NCBI RefSeq assembly: GCF_000202635.1
Contig: NC_015125.1
Coordinates: 1,364,001-1,428,000 of the forward strand
Origin: Microbacterium testaceum StLB037
Lineage (GTDB): Bacteria; Actinomycetota; Actinomycetes; Actinomycetales; Microbacteriaceae
DNA: 64,000 nucleotides
Reading direction: 5' to 3'
In this document: positions 41,708 to 49,709 of the stretch, one piece after another
Numbering within the stretch: position 1 is the stretch's first letter
How the letters are laid out: every line of letters begins with the position of its first letter
Position numbers and translations under genes: made by a program
The notes under the pieces: generated by a model
Told to the model about the DNA's origin: nothing
The model's input: the letters and a program-made list of their open reading frames with translations, nothing else
Database searches by the model: none

Positions 41708-43390
41708 TCATCGGAGCCCTCCCTCGACGAGAGCGGCGAGGCGGCGAGCCAGGCGTACGAGGGCGATATCGGTGCCCGCCCGCGAGACGAGGCAGAGCCC
41801 GACCGGAGCGCCGTCGACCGTGAGGAGCGGCACCGAGATCGAGGGCAGGCCCGCGATCGCGGCCGGCGCCGTCATGCGCAGGGTCGCCGCGCGCACGGCG
41901 TCGACGTCGGCCGTGCGCTGGGGCGCCGGACCGGGGACGGTCGGGAAGATCAGCACGGCCCCGTCGACGAGCTCGGCCAGGTGCGCGGCGATCGGCTCGA
42001 GGTCCTCGCGCGCGGCGGCTTCGTCCGCGGCAGCGATGCGCGAGGCGACGGAGAAGCGCTCGGCGACGGCCGGGCCCACCGCCCCGGGGTGCGCGGTCAT
42101 CCACTCGCCGTTGTTGCGCCAGGCCTCGGCACCCTGCACGGTGCGGAACGCCGCGAAGGCGGCATCCAGGTCTCCCGTGTGCACGGCGCGGAAGGGCGGC
42201 GGATCATCGGATGCCGCGAGCGCGGCCACCAGCTTCGAGAACGCCTCGCGGGTCGCGGGCTCCGCGCACTCGAGGATCTCTTCGGGGACGAGGAAACGCC
42301 AGGGCAGGTCATCCCCCGAGGCTCCGTAGACGTTCTCCGTCGTCGCTGACCCGTCGTAACTCAGGCACCAGTCGGCGACGCGCTGCAGGGTATCGCCGTC
42401 GCGGGTCAGCCATCCGATCGTGTCGAACGACTGCGCGAGCGGCAGCATGCCCTGGCGCGGCACGAGATCGTGGGTGGTGCGGAGGCCCCAGAGCCCCTGG
42501 TACGACGCGGGCACGCGGATGGATCCCGCGGTGTCGGTGGCGAGGCCGATGTCGGCGTGCCCCGCGGCGACGGCGGACGCCGGGCCGCTCGAGGATCCAC
42601 CCGGGAGTGCGCCCACGACCGCGCCATTCGGCGGGGTGCCGTAGTGCACGTTGTCGCCGGCGATCGAGTACGCGAACTCGTCGGTGCGAGCGATTCCCCG
42701 CAGCGACGCGCCGGCCCGCAGCAGGTCGGCGACGGCGGGGGCGGTGACCTTCTCCGGTCGCGCTTCTTCGAGGAAAGCCGGGTTGCCCGCCCCGATGCGG
42801 AAGCCCGCGATGGCGAAGAGGTCTTTCACGGCGACGGTGAGGCCCGCGAGGGTCCCTTCCCACGCGCCCTGAAGGAACGGATCGCCCACGCTTCGCCAGA
42901 TCGAGCGATCGAGCGGCGGCGTGCGCGGAGCGACGTGTGCGGCGGTGATGAGCCAGCGCCCGTCGATGCGCTGCCAGACCTGGGTCTGCAGCCCGCGGCC
43001 TCCGCCGTGGAAGCGTGAGACCGACATCAGCAGGGCGACGTCGGGCCCCAGCCGCCGGTAGTGGATGTCGGTGATGTCGCGCGGGGGGACGCCCCCGCGC
43101 AGCGAACGGAAGCCGCTGATGGCGTCGTGGCCGACGAGGAGGCCCGCAGGGTCACCGCGCAGGGTGTCGGGACCGGGGGCGAAGAACGCGTCGAGCGCAT
43201 CGAGGTCGTTCGCGACGATCGCCCGCTCGTAGGCGTCGAATGCCGAGCGCAGGTCGGCGGGGATCGCCGCGGAGTTCGTAGGTGCCGCGGGCGCGGGTTC
43301 GGGAATCCCCGCAGAGTCGTTCGGGACGGGCTCGCGCGACACGCGCTCGGGCGTCGCGAGTTCGGACATCGCCCCCGTGGCATCCGTCAT
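41708..43390 (-). CDS. AtzH-like/amidase fusion (HpxZ-HpxY type)
   Basis: A 560-aa cytoplasmic fusion. Residues about 45-155 are a DUF3225/AtzH-like (SnoaL fold) domain: FDAYERAIVANDLDALDAFF, LVGHDAISGFRSLRGG and WLITAAHVAP. Residues about 175-560 are an amidase-signature enzyme with the catalytic Lys in TVAVKDLFAIAGF, the Ser-rich GALPGGSSSGPASAVAAG and the nucleophile region DIGLATDTAGSIRVP, giving the Ser-cisSer-Lys triad. In Klebsiella, hpxY (AtzE-like amidase) and hpxZ (DUF3225) are separate genes in the oxamate/oxalurate branch of purine catabolism. Here they are one protein next to pucG, so oxalurate or a related ureide is a likely substrate. A later start at the second Met is possible. 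Confidence 0.85.
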   Translation of the reverse strand: MTDATGAMSELATPERVSREPVPNDSAGIPEPAPAAPTNSAAIPADLRSAFDAYERAIVANDLDALDAFFAPGPDTLRGDPAGLLVGHDAISGFRSLRGGVPPRDITDIHYRRLGPDVALLMSVSRFHGGGRGLQTQVWQRIDGRWLITAAHVAPRTPPLDRSIWRSVGDPFLQGAWEGTLAGLTVAVKDLFAIAGFRIGAGNPAFLEEARPEKVTAPAVADLLRAGASLRGIARTDEFAYSIAGDNVHYGTPPNGAVVGALPGGSSSGPASAVAAGHADIGLATDTAGSIRVPASYQGLWGLRTTHDLVPRQGMLPLAQSFDTIGWLTRDGDTLQRVADWCLSYDGSATTENVYGASGDDLPWRFLVPEEILECAEPATREAFSKLVAALAASDDPPPFRAVHTGDLDAAFAAFRTVQGAEAWRNNGEWMTAHPGAVGPAVAERFSVASRIAAADEAAAREDLEPIAAHLAELVDGAVLIFPTVPGPAPQRTADVDAVRAATLRMTAPAAIAGLPSISVPLLTVDGAPVGLCLVSRAGTDIALVRLARRLAALVEGGLR

Positions 43391-43416
43391 GATCGTCGCC
43401 CCTCTCCGCGCGGCGC

Positions 43417-43473
43417 TGAGTGTCCGAAACACCCGGACCATCTCGAAAATCGTCCGGGTGTTTTGGACACTCG
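43417..43473. repeat. 58-bp palindromic element, copy 5
   Basis: Left arm TGAGTGTCCGAAACACCCGG and right arm CCGGGTGTTTTGGACACTCG form an almost perfect stem. It lies between two leftward genes of the allantoin cluster, where it could reduce read-through from the acetamidase to the amidase gene. Confidence 0.9.
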
Positions 43474-43574
43474 ACGGAGAGGAGCCGCGTCGGGAGCGCC
43501 CAGCGCGAGCGGCAGGCCGGCAGCGCCGGCGTCAGCCGCCTCGGCACGGGCCAGGGCGGCGGCGAGGACGGGGC

Positions 43575-44942
43575 TCATGCGACGTCTCCTTCCTGTTCGT
43601 TCGCCGCCGCGCCGTCGACGGGCGCGGGCATCGAGACCGCGGCGGTCCCGGATGCCAGCGCCTCGGGCTCGACCGCCGGCACCCCCGCGAAGTCGGCCTC
43701 GCGGATCCGGGCGTGCACGCCCGAGACGATGTCGACGACCTGCGAGATGTCGAAGTCGGTCGCCGCGCTCAGGTAGGCGTAGGCGAGGTGCTCGCCCATC
43801 CCCCAGCGCCCACCCAGTAGGGCGAGCGACGAGCGCACGCACGCGCGCATCGCGGCATCCAGGTCGGGATCCATGCCGGTCGGCACGAGGTACTCGGGCG
43901 TCCGGACCAGCGGACCGACGACCTCGCCGAACGCGGCGCGCGCGGCCTCCGCGGGAACCACCTCGAAGCGCAGCGTCGCGCGGAGCGACGCCTCCAGGGC
44001 GGTCAACGCCACCTCGCCGTCGCCCTGCGCGAAGTGCGGATCGCCCACGTAGGCGAGTGCTCCGTCGACCTGCACGGGGAGGAAGAGAGCGGTGCCCTCG
44101 ACGAGGAGATTGATGTCGATGTTGCCCCCGTGGGTCCCGGGCGGCACGGAGTGCGGGCGCTCGTCGCCCGCGACCGCGACGCCCATGGTGCCGAGGAACG
44201 GTGCGAGGGGGAAAGCCACGAGCGGATCGCCGCCCTCGCGAAGCGGGAGCGTGCCGTGCAGAACGCCCTCGCGCTCGGCGACCGCCGAGAACACGCTGAC
44301 GTTGTGCTCGCCCCGCGGCAGCTCGCCGACGAGCGCGCCCTTGCCGTGCCGGTTCGAGATCACGCCGTAGGGCACCCGCGGCACCAGCGTCTCGACCGTG
44401 ATCTTCAGCAGATCGCCCGGGTGCGCGCCCGCGACGCGCACGGGTCCGACGACCACGTGCGGTCCGTCGGCGCGAGGGTCGCGGAGAACGGATGCCGCGA
44501 TCTCGACCGCATCGTCGAGCACCTGGGCGCGCGGCACCCCGTGCGCGGAGAAGTAGGCCGCGGGGTCTTTGCCCTGGTCGTCGAGGATGCCCTCGTGGCT
44601 GACCGTGTCGATGGTGACGGTCTCGCCCGACGCGATCTCGAGCACGGGAGTGTCGGTGGCGCAGGGCAGGCGGCCCCACAGAACGGTCTCGGGGGTGGCG
44701 CGGAGGTAGTGGTCGCCGGGGATCGGTCCGGTGCCGGGTTGGAGGATCGGGAAGGGCGTGGGGATTCCGGATGGGGCCCGACCATGGTGGCTGAGCCTGT
44801 CGAAGCCACCCCCCGATCGGGCGTGCCCGGTCCCTTCGACAAGCTCAGGGACCCCCGACGCGGCCACGGGCACGTCGGGATCGGTCCTCTCGCCGAGCTC
44901 AGGGACCTCGGACGCGGCCCGGCTCACCTCGCCGCCGCTCAC
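43575..44942 (-). CDS. Acetamidase/formamidase family amidohydrolase
   Basis: A 455-aa enzyme that releases ammonia from small amides. The family core begins at PILQPGTGPIPGDHYL (about residue 68) and includes DTVSHEGILDDQGKDP, GGNIDINLLVEGTALFLPVQ and GDPHFAQGDGEVALTALEAS. The only in-frame start found is a GTG at 44942 that overlaps the allantoinase stop by 4 nt; it gives about 65 extra N-terminal residues that are largely the translation of three REP-like hairpins (PELGE, PELVEG, FDRLS). The true start is therefore doubtful. In this cluster it may hydrolyse formamide- or oxamate-like products of ureide breakdown. Confidence 0.8.
   Translation of the reverse strand: MSGGEVSRAASEVPELGERTDPDVPVAASGVPELVEGTGHARSGGGFDRLSHHGRAPSGIPTPFPILQPGTGPIPGDHYLRATPETVLWGRLPCATDTPVLEIASGETVTIDTVSHEGILDDQGKDPAAYFSAHGVPRAQVLDDAVEIAASVLRDPRADGPHVVVGPVRVAGAHPGDLLKITVETLVPRVPYGVISNRHGKGALVGELPRGEHNVSVFSAVAEREGVLHGTLPLREGGDPLVAFPLAPFLGTMGVAVAGDERPHSVPPGTHGGNIDINLLVEGTALFLPVQVDGALAYVGDPHFAQGDGEVALTALEASLRATLRFEVVPAEAARAAFGEVVGPLVRTPEYLVPTGMDPDLDAAMRACVRSSLALLGGRWGMGEHLAYAYLSAATDFDISQVVDIVSGVHARIREADFAGVPAVEPEALASGTAAVSMPAPVDGAAANEQEGDVA
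44786..44810. repeat. REP-like hairpin unit 1
   Basis: A 25-nt unit with stem GGTGGCT/AGCCACC and inner GAGCCTGTCGA, in the orientation opposite to units 2 and 3; translated in frame as GGFDRLSHH within the acetamidase reading frame. Confidence 0.8.
44829..44853. repeat. REP-like hairpin unit 2
   Basis: A 25-nt unit with stem GGTCCCT/AGGGACC and inner TCGACAAGCTC, matching the widespread CTTCGACAAGCTCAG type; translated as VPELVEGT in the acetamidase frame. Confidence 0.85.
44883..44907. repeat. REP-like hairpin unit 3 (degenerate)
   Basis: A 25-nt degenerate unit with stem GGTCC/GGACC and GAGCTCAG core, same orientation as unit 2; translated as VPELGERT. Confidence 0.65.
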
Positions 44943-46273
44943 GCGTCCACCGCCGCGGTCGCACGGAGGATCTCGCGTCCCCCGCGCTCGGTCACCGCCG
45001 AGCCTCGGCGATACACCGATTCGCCCCGGAGCCACGTCTCGCGGACGACGCCGGTCAGGGTCTGGCCGTGCCAGGGCGAGACGGGGTTGCGGTACTCCAG
45101 AGCCGTGGCATCCACGACGAACTCCTCATCGGGGGCGAACGCCACGAGGTGCGCCGGAGCACCCGGCGCGATCACGCCGAGTCCCTCGAGGCCCGCGATC
45201 CGCGCGGGGCCGGTCGTCATCAGCGGCAGCAGGCTCTCGAAGGCGAGGCCTCGCGCGCGGGCGGTGCTGTGCACGGCCGACAAGCCGGTCTGCAGGCCCG
45301 CGATCCCGCCCCAGGCGAGACCGAAGTCCGGATTGCTCTTCAGCTCGACGGTCGCGGGGGAATGGTCGCTCACGATCGCGTCGATCGTGCCGTCGACGAT
45401 GCCCGCCCACAGCAGATCGCGGTTGTCGCCCCCGCGGATCGGCGGGCAGCACTTGAAGGCCCCGGCACCGTCCGGTACCTCCGCGGCGTCGAGGGTGAGG
45501 TAGTGGGGGCAGGTCTCGACCGTCAGCCGCACGCCCTCGGCCTTGGCGGCGCGCACGTCGTCGAGCGCTCCTCCGTCGGCGACGTGCACGATGTGCGCGC
45601 GAGCGCCGGTGCGGCGCGCCGCGTCGATGACCCGGAGGATCGCGGATCGTTCGCTGAGCGGCGGGCGACTGGCCTCGAAGTCGCGGTAGCGCGGACCGAG
45701 CGCGCCGTCCGCGTGCAGGTGCGCGGGGTCTTCGGCGTGCACGATCAGCAGGCCGTCGAAGACCGCGAGCTCGGCGAGGCACCGCTCGAGCTGCTCCGCA
45801 TCGAGGTGTCCGAACTCATCGATGCCGCTGGGCGACAGGAAACACTTGAAACCCACGACGCCGGCGTCGGAGAGTGCGCGCAGCGACCCGAGGTTCTCGG
45901 GGACCGCACCGCCCCAGTAGGCGACATCGACCGCGAGCTTTCCCGCGGCGGCCGCGCGCTTGGCATCCAGGGCCGGAAGCGTGGTGGTGACGGGAGAGCT
46001 GTTCAGCGGCATGTCGACGATCGTCGTGACGCCGCCCGCGGCGGCCGCGGCCGTTCCGGTCGCGAAGCCCTCCCACTCGGTGCGCCCCGGCTCGTCGAGG
46101 TGCACGTGCGAGTCGACGAGCCCCGGGAGCAGCACCGAGTCGCCGGGCAGCACGGTCTCGGCAGCGGCGTCGAACGGCTCGACGGAGGTGATCGTCCCGC
46201 CCTCGCTCACGACGGTCGCGGGGCGGAACTCGCCGTCCAGATAGACCCGTCGCGCGGCGATCCGTGTGCTCAT
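44939..46273 (-). CDS. allB: Allantoinase (dihydroorotase-like amidohydrolase)
   Basis: A 444-aa cytoplasmic metal-dependent cyclic amidohydrolase that opens allantoin to allantoate. GLVDSHVHLDEPGRTEWEGF near residues 50-70 gives the HxH metal pair; VGFKCFLSPSG near 142-152 holds the bridging carboxy-Lys position; HAEDPAHL, HIVHVADGGAL and VSDHSPATVELK supply the remaining ligands. CPHYLTLDAAEVPDGAGAFK and KCCPPIRGGDNRDLLW are allantoinase-typical. Its neighbours (NCS1 permease, racemase, AllC, PucG) support the specificity. A TAGCGT box 7 nt before the ATG indicates an extra internal leaderless promoter within the cluster. Confidence 0.93.
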   Translation of the reverse strand: MSTRIAARRVYLDGEFRPATVVSEGGTITSVEPFDAAAETVLPGDSVLLPGLVDSHVHLDEPGRTEWEGFATGTAAAAAGGVTTIVDMPLNSSPVTTTLPALDAKRAAAAGKLAVDVAYWGGAVPENLGSLRALSDAGVVGFKCFLSPSGIDEFGHLDAEQLERCLAELAVFDGLLIVHAEDPAHLHADGALGPRYRDFEASRPPLSERSAILRVIDAARRTGARAHIVHVADGGALDDVRAAKAEGVRLTVETCPHYLTLDAAEVPDGAGAFKCCPPIRGGDNRDLLWAGIVDGTIDAIVSDHSPATVELKSNPDFGLAWGGIAGLQTGLSAVHSTARARGLAFESLLPLMTTGPARIAGLEGLGVIAPGAPAHLVAFAPDEEFVVDATALEYRNPVSPWHGQTLTGVVRETWLRGESVYRRGSAVTERGGREILRATAAVDA

Positions 46274-46280
46274 ACCGGCC

Positions 46281-46286
46281 ACGCTA
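46281..46286 (-). promoter_or_regulatory. -10 box of a probable internal leaderless promoter
   Basis: TAGCGT lies 7 nt before the allantoinase ATG, with a TGTGAA half-site 12 nt further upstream (46299-46304), the same hexamer as in the operators beside the XRE-cupin regulator. Confidence 0.5.
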
Positions 46287-46324
46287 AGCGCCCCGCGTTT
46301 CACAGATGTAACCGTGATCAACAT

Positions 46325-47077
46325 TCATGCAAACACCTCGAGATTCGTCGCCTGGGGAGGAAGAGTCGGCGCCGCTCCCTCGCGAGTCGGAAGCGCGTAC
46401 TCGTCGCGTTTGCTCGTCCCCAGCCCCATCCGTGCCATCCCGGATGCCACGCCCACCGCCGCCGCGACCCCGTCGACGACCGGCACCCCGACGCGTGCCG
46501 TCAGCTCGACGCACAGATCGGCCATCCCCGCGCACCCGAGCACGATGACGTCCGCCCCCGCAGCCGCGGCCTCCGCGCTGTACCGCGCGATCGTCTCCAC
46601 CGCGACGGACCCCGTGTCCTCGAGGTCGAGCACGGGGATCCCCGTCGCCGCGAGCGACACGCACGCCCGCTCCATGCCGTACCGCGATACGAGGTCGCGA
46701 GCTCGGCCCAACGTCCGGCTGAGGGTCGTGACCACCCCGAAGTGCCGCCCCGACACCGCGGCCAGGTGCATCGCCGCCTCGGCGATTCCGACGACCGGCG
46801 CCTCGACGAGCTCCCGCGCCGCGTCCAAACCCGGGTCGCCGAAGCAGGCGATCACGTAGGCATCGGCGGGGTCGAGTCCGTCGCGATCGGCCGCGACGAG
46901 CTCGACGACCGCGGCCGCGGCGAGGACCTCGTCGGTGTGGCTCTCGATCGCGGCGGCGCCGGTCGCAGGACACACGGCCTCGATGAGCACGTCGGGCCCC
47001 GCCACCTCCCGGGCGGCCTCCGCGATCTTCGCGGTCATCGCCCGGGAGGTGTTGGGGTTGATGAGCAGAATCCTCAC
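46325..47077 (-). CDS. Aspartate/glutamate racemase family protein (allantoin/hydantoin racemase)
   Basis: A 250-aa cytoplasmic cofactor-independent racemase. VRILLINPNTSRAMTAKIAE at the N-terminus is the hydantoin-racemase hallmark; VIACFGDPGLDAARELV contains the first catalytic Cys and VIVLGCAGMADL the second. In this setting it would interconvert (R)- and (S)-allantoin, needed if spontaneous hydrolysis gives racemic allantoin or if allantoinase is stereospecific. The GTG at 47077 overlaps the permease stop by 4 nt. A C-terminal extension after residue 220 is low in recognisable motifs. Confidence 0.88.
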   Translation of the reverse strand: MRILLINPNTSRAMTAKIAEAAREVAGPDVLIEAVCPATGAAAIESHTDEVLAAAAVVELVAADRDGLDPADAYVIACFGDPGLDAARELVEAPVVGIAEAAMHLAAVSGRHFGVVTTLSRTLGRARDLVSRYGMERACVSLAATGIPVLDLEDTGSVAVETIARYSAEAAAAGADVIVLGCAGMADLCVELTARVGVPVVDGVAAAVGVASGMARMGLGTSKRDEYALPTREGAAPTLPPQATNLEVFA

Positions 47078-48837
47078 GCGAGCGCCTCGCGCGGGTTCTC
47101 GGGAGTCGACCGACGGAGCGGCGACGCCGTGCCGGGCTCCGGAGTTCTGGCATCCTGAGCCGTCTGAGCGAGCACCGCGGGCGCACCGGGCGCCACGGCT
47201 CCGGAGCCCGGCACCGGGGTCACGACATCCGGAACCGTCCGCGCGAGCACCAGGTCCTCGGCCTCGACGGGGGCCTCCACGGCATCCGAGGTCCCGTCGG
47301 AGATGCCCTCCGTCTCGCCCTCGAACGTGGGGACCCGCGGGTCGAGGCGCTCGAACAGCAGGAACAGCGCGTATCCGAGGCCGCACCCGATGAACCAGCT
47401 GTAGTCGCTGATCCACGAGACGTCGAACATCCCCAGGTCGGCGAACAGCTTCGGGAACACCGCGACCGCGACCGTCGGGACGCCCGCCGCGATGACGGCC
47501 TTGACCGCATTCGGGTTGAAACCGTTGCGGTACCAGTACGGCCCCGTCGCGTCCATCGTGAACATCGCGTCGACCTTCACGCGCTGACGGGCGGTGATGT
47601 AGTACCCGGCGATCAGGATGCCGAACAGCGGGCCGATCAGCGCACCCAGCACGCCGAGGGAGTAGTGGATCGCGTCGTCGTTCGAGTACCAGTTCCACGG
47701 CATGAGGAACGTCGATCCGATCGCGGCGATCATTCCGCCCGCGCGCCACGAGATCTTCTTGGGCGCGACGTTGGAGAAGTCGAACGCGGGAGAGATGAAA
47801 TTCGCGACGATGTTGATGCCGACCGTCGCTGTGACGAACGTCAGGCCGCCGAGCAGGATGGCGAACGGGGTGTCGATCCGCTCGACCGTCTTGATCGGGT
47901 CGGTGATCAGCGAGCCGAACACCGGCACGGTGGCCGAGGCCGTGATGACCGTCAGCAGCGAGAAGAACACGAAGTTGATCGGCAGACCCCAGAAGTTGCC
48001 CTTCTTCACCGCGGCGAAACTCTTGCCGTAGCGGGCGAAGTCGCCGAAGTTCAGCATCGGGCCCGAGAAGTACGACACCACCAGGGCGATCGCGCCGAGC
48101 ATCACCGGGATCGACGCCCAGAAGTCGAGCTGGGTGGTCGAGAGGGTGAACGAGATGTTCTGGATCCCGGCCTGCGACACGAGGTAGACGGCGAGGACGA
48201 TCATGACGACGTAGACGGCGGGGCCGGCCCAGTCGATGAAGCGGCGGATGACCTCCATGCCGTTCCAGAAGAGGAGGAACTGCGCGGTCCACAGGATCGC
48301 GTACGAGATCCAGCCGAGCGCCGACAGCCCGGCGAACGACACATCGAGGAGGGCAACGGAGCCCGGGATGAACTTCAGGAAGATGATGTTCAGCGATTCC
48401 GCGGCGAGGAAGGTCTGCACGCCGTACCAGGCGATCGCGATCAGGCCGCGGATGATCGCGGGGATGTTCGCGCCCCGGATGCCGAACACGACGCGGTTGA
48501 TGACGGGGTAGGGCACGCCCGTCTTCTGACTGGGCTTGGCGACCATGTTGGCGAAGACCTGCACGATGACGATGCCGGCGATGAGCGCCACGAGCACCTG
48601 CCACGACTGCAGGCCGAGGGCGAAGAGCGAGCCCGCGGTGACGTAGCCGCCGACGGAGTGCACGTCGCTCATCCAGAACGCGAAGATGTTGTAGCTCGAC
48701 CACTTCTGCTTCCGCAGCGGCGCGAGGTCTTCGTTGGCGAGACGCTCGTCGTAGTGGGGCTTCATGTTGCCGCCCCCGTGGGGGTGGCCGGCGGCCTCCA
48801 CGAGATCGTGGGGGCCGGTGAGCGGGGTGGATGTCAT
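47074..48837 (-). CDS. NCS1 family transporter, probable allantoin permease
   Basis: A 587-aa membrane transporter of the nucleobase-cation-symport-1 family (PucI/Mhp1 type), importing allantoin or a related compound with Na+ or H+. NEDLAPLRKQKWSSYNIFAF and WMSDVHSVGGYVTAGSLFAL are family hallmarks of helix 1, and about twelve helices follow up to residue 490. The last 90 residues form an unusual acidic, Pro/Ala-rich cytoplasmic tail encoded partly by an inverted repeat (47129-47214). GAGAGGA precedes the ATG at 48837. It is the first gene of the leftward cluster and faces the XRE-cupin regulator across two operators. Confidence 0.88.
   Translation of the reverse strand: MTSTPLTGPHDLVEAAGHPHGGGNMKPHYDERLANEDLAPLRKQKWSSYNIFAFWMSDVHSVGGYVTAGSLFALGLQSWQVLVALIAGIVIVQVFANMVAKPSQKTGVPYPVINRVVFGIRGANIPAIIRGLIAIAWYGVQTFLAAESLNIIFLKFIPGSVALLDVSFAGLSALGWISYAILWTAQFLLFWNGMEVIRRFIDWAGPAVYVVMIVLAVYLVSQAGIQNISFTLSTTQLDFWASIPVMLGAIALVVSYFSGPMLNFGDFARYGKSFAAVKKGNFWGLPINFVFFSLLTVITASATVPVFGSLITDPIKTVERIDTPFAILLGGLTFVTATVGINIVANFISPAFDFSNVAPKKISWRAGGMIAAIGSTFLMPWNWYSNDDAIHYSLGVLGALIGPLFGILIAGYYITARQRVKVDAMFTMDATGPYWYRNGFNPNAVKAVIAAGVPTVAVAVFPKLFADLGMFDVSWISDYSWFIGCGLGYALFLLFERLDPRVPTFEGETEGISDGTSDAVEAPVEAEDLVLARTVPDVVTPVPGSGAVAPGAPAVLAQTAQDARTPEPGTASPLRRSTPENPREALA
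47129..47214. repeat. 16-bp inverted repeat within the 3' end of the permease gene
   Basis: GTGCCGGGCTCCGGAG at 47129-47144 is repeated perfectly inverted as CTCCGGAGCCCGGCAC at 47199-47214, separated by 54 bp. It lies in frame in the permease's non-conserved tail, translated as TPVPGSGA and TPEPGTAS. Confidence 0.75.
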
Positions 48838-48899
48838 GTCATTCCTCTCAGGACGATGGATGCCACGACGTGGAGTCCGCGGCCGGAGTGGAGCTCTGA

Positions 48900-48919
48900 T
48901 GTGAAGTTATGGGTTCACA
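48900..48919. promoter_or_regulatory. Operator 1 for the allantoin cluster (TGTGAA-N8-TTCACA)
   Basis: A perfect 6+6-bp inverted repeat with 8-nt spacer, 63 nt upstream of the permease start. It matches operator 2 in arms and spacing, with centres 52 bp apart, about five helical turns. Confidence 0.75.
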
Positions 48920-48950
48920 CTGCGCGGCTGGTTTCGCTCGTGTAACAGGC

Positions 48951-48972
48951 GTGTGAAGTCGCTCCTTCACAC
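48951..48972. promoter_or_regulatory. Operator 2 (GTGTGAAG-N6-CTTCACAC)
   Basis: A perfect 8+8-bp inverted repeat ending 12 nt before the TAGACT box of the regulator gene, so it overlaps that promoter's -35 region and suggests autorepression by the XRE-cupin protein. Confidence 0.8.
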
Positions 48973-48984
48973 CCGCCGGCTGCC

Positions 48985-48990
48985 TAGACT
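48985..48990 (+). promoter_or_regulatory. -10 box of the XRE-cupin regulator
   Basis: TAGACT lies 6 nt before the ATG at 48997; no Shine-Dalgarno, so leaderless. Confidence 0.55.
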
Positions 48991-48996
48991 CGGGGC

Positions 48997-49632
48997 ATGA
49001 CGCAGCCGCCCCTCGCCGACGCCGTCGATCCGGACGCTGCGGTCCCAGGGGCACCGGCCGAGCCCGCGGCATCCGTCGGCGCGCGCATCCGGGATCTGCG
49101 CCAAGCCCGCGGCATCTCCGCCCGCGCTCTCGCGGCGACCCTCGGCATCTCCCCCAGCGCGGTCTCGCAGATCGAACGCGGCGTGATGCAGCCGAGCGTC
49201 TCGCGGCTCATCGCCATCACCGACGCCCTCGGCGTGCCTCTCGTCGCGGCCTTCGATCCGGCATCCGATCGCCCCGTCGAACCCGTCGGCCCCTCGGGCT
49301 TCACGCTGCAACGCGCCGCGCAGGCGGCCGACATCGTGCTCGAGAGCGGCGTCTCGTTCCGCCGCCTGACCCCCGGTTCGTCGCCCGGCGTCGACTACTT
49401 CGAGTCGGTCTACCCACCCGGAGCCTCGGCGCACGGCGCCGACGGCCTCTTCCATCACGAGGGCTACGAGGTCGGCACCGTCGTCGCGGGTGAACTCACG
49501 ATCGACTTCGAGGCCGAGCGGGTCATCCTGCGGGCGGGGGATGCCATCAGCTACCCCTGCTCGGTCCCCCACCGCCTGCACAACACCGGCGCAACGGATG
49601 CCGTGGCGCACTGGCTGATCGTGCACGCGTGA
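48997..49632 (+). CDS. XRE family regulator with C-terminal cupin domain
   Basis: A 211-aa DNA-binding protein. Residues about 27-83 form the HTH_3 domain: RIRDLRQARGISARALAATL, GISPSAVSQIERGVMQPSVS and RLIAITDALGVPL. A cupin_2 barrel covers about 120-205, with HHEGYEVGTVVAGELTIDFE and the Gly-rich AGDAISYPCSVPHRLHNTG, which would bind the inducer. Transcribed divergently from the NCS1 permease and next to two matching inverted repeats, it is the best candidate for controlling the allantoin cluster and itself. The ligand may be allantoin or a later ureide; that is inference. Confidence 0.9.
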   Translation: MTQPPLADAVDPDAAVPGAPAEPAASVGARIRDLRQARGISARALAATLGISPSAVSQIERGVMQPSVSRLIAITDALGVPLVAAFDPASDRPVEPVGPSGFTLQRAAQAADIVLESGVSFRRLTPGSSPGVDYFESVYPPGASAHGADGLFHHEGYEVGTVVAGELTIDFEAERVILRAGDAISYPCSVPHRLHNTGATDAVAHWLIVHA

Positions 49633-49647
49633 ATGACAGATTTTCGC

Positions 49648-49698
49648 ACGAAGATAACTTTCCTTGCGAGAAAAATCTCTTCGTAGGAGAATTCTCCT
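49648..49698. promoter_or_regulatory. Promoter/operator region of the AbiE system
   Basis: This AT-rich stretch contains ACGAAGA (49648-49654) inverted as TCTTCGT (49678-49684), then a perfect 14-bp palindrome AGGAGAATTCTCCT (49685-49698) directly before the GGAGG ribosome-binding site. AbiEi antitoxins are known to bind inverted repeats in their own promoter, so these are likely operators. Confidence 0.65.
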
Positions 49699-49709
49699 CG
49701 GAGGAAACC

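Noticed and set aside
40199-41823. Plus-strand frame reading PEGAxPEGA repeats across the minisatellite
   Set aside because: Translation of a tandem repeat plus antisense of pucG; no start context or conserved domain.
41652-42104. Minus-strand reading frame between pucG and the amidase
   Set aside because: It overlaps the amidase gene in another frame and has no conserved segments.
49629-49709. ATG at 49629 as start of the AbiEi antitoxin
   Set aside because: It lies within the regulator's stop region and the extra 27 codons cover the palindromic promoter; GGAGG precedes the ATG at 49710.
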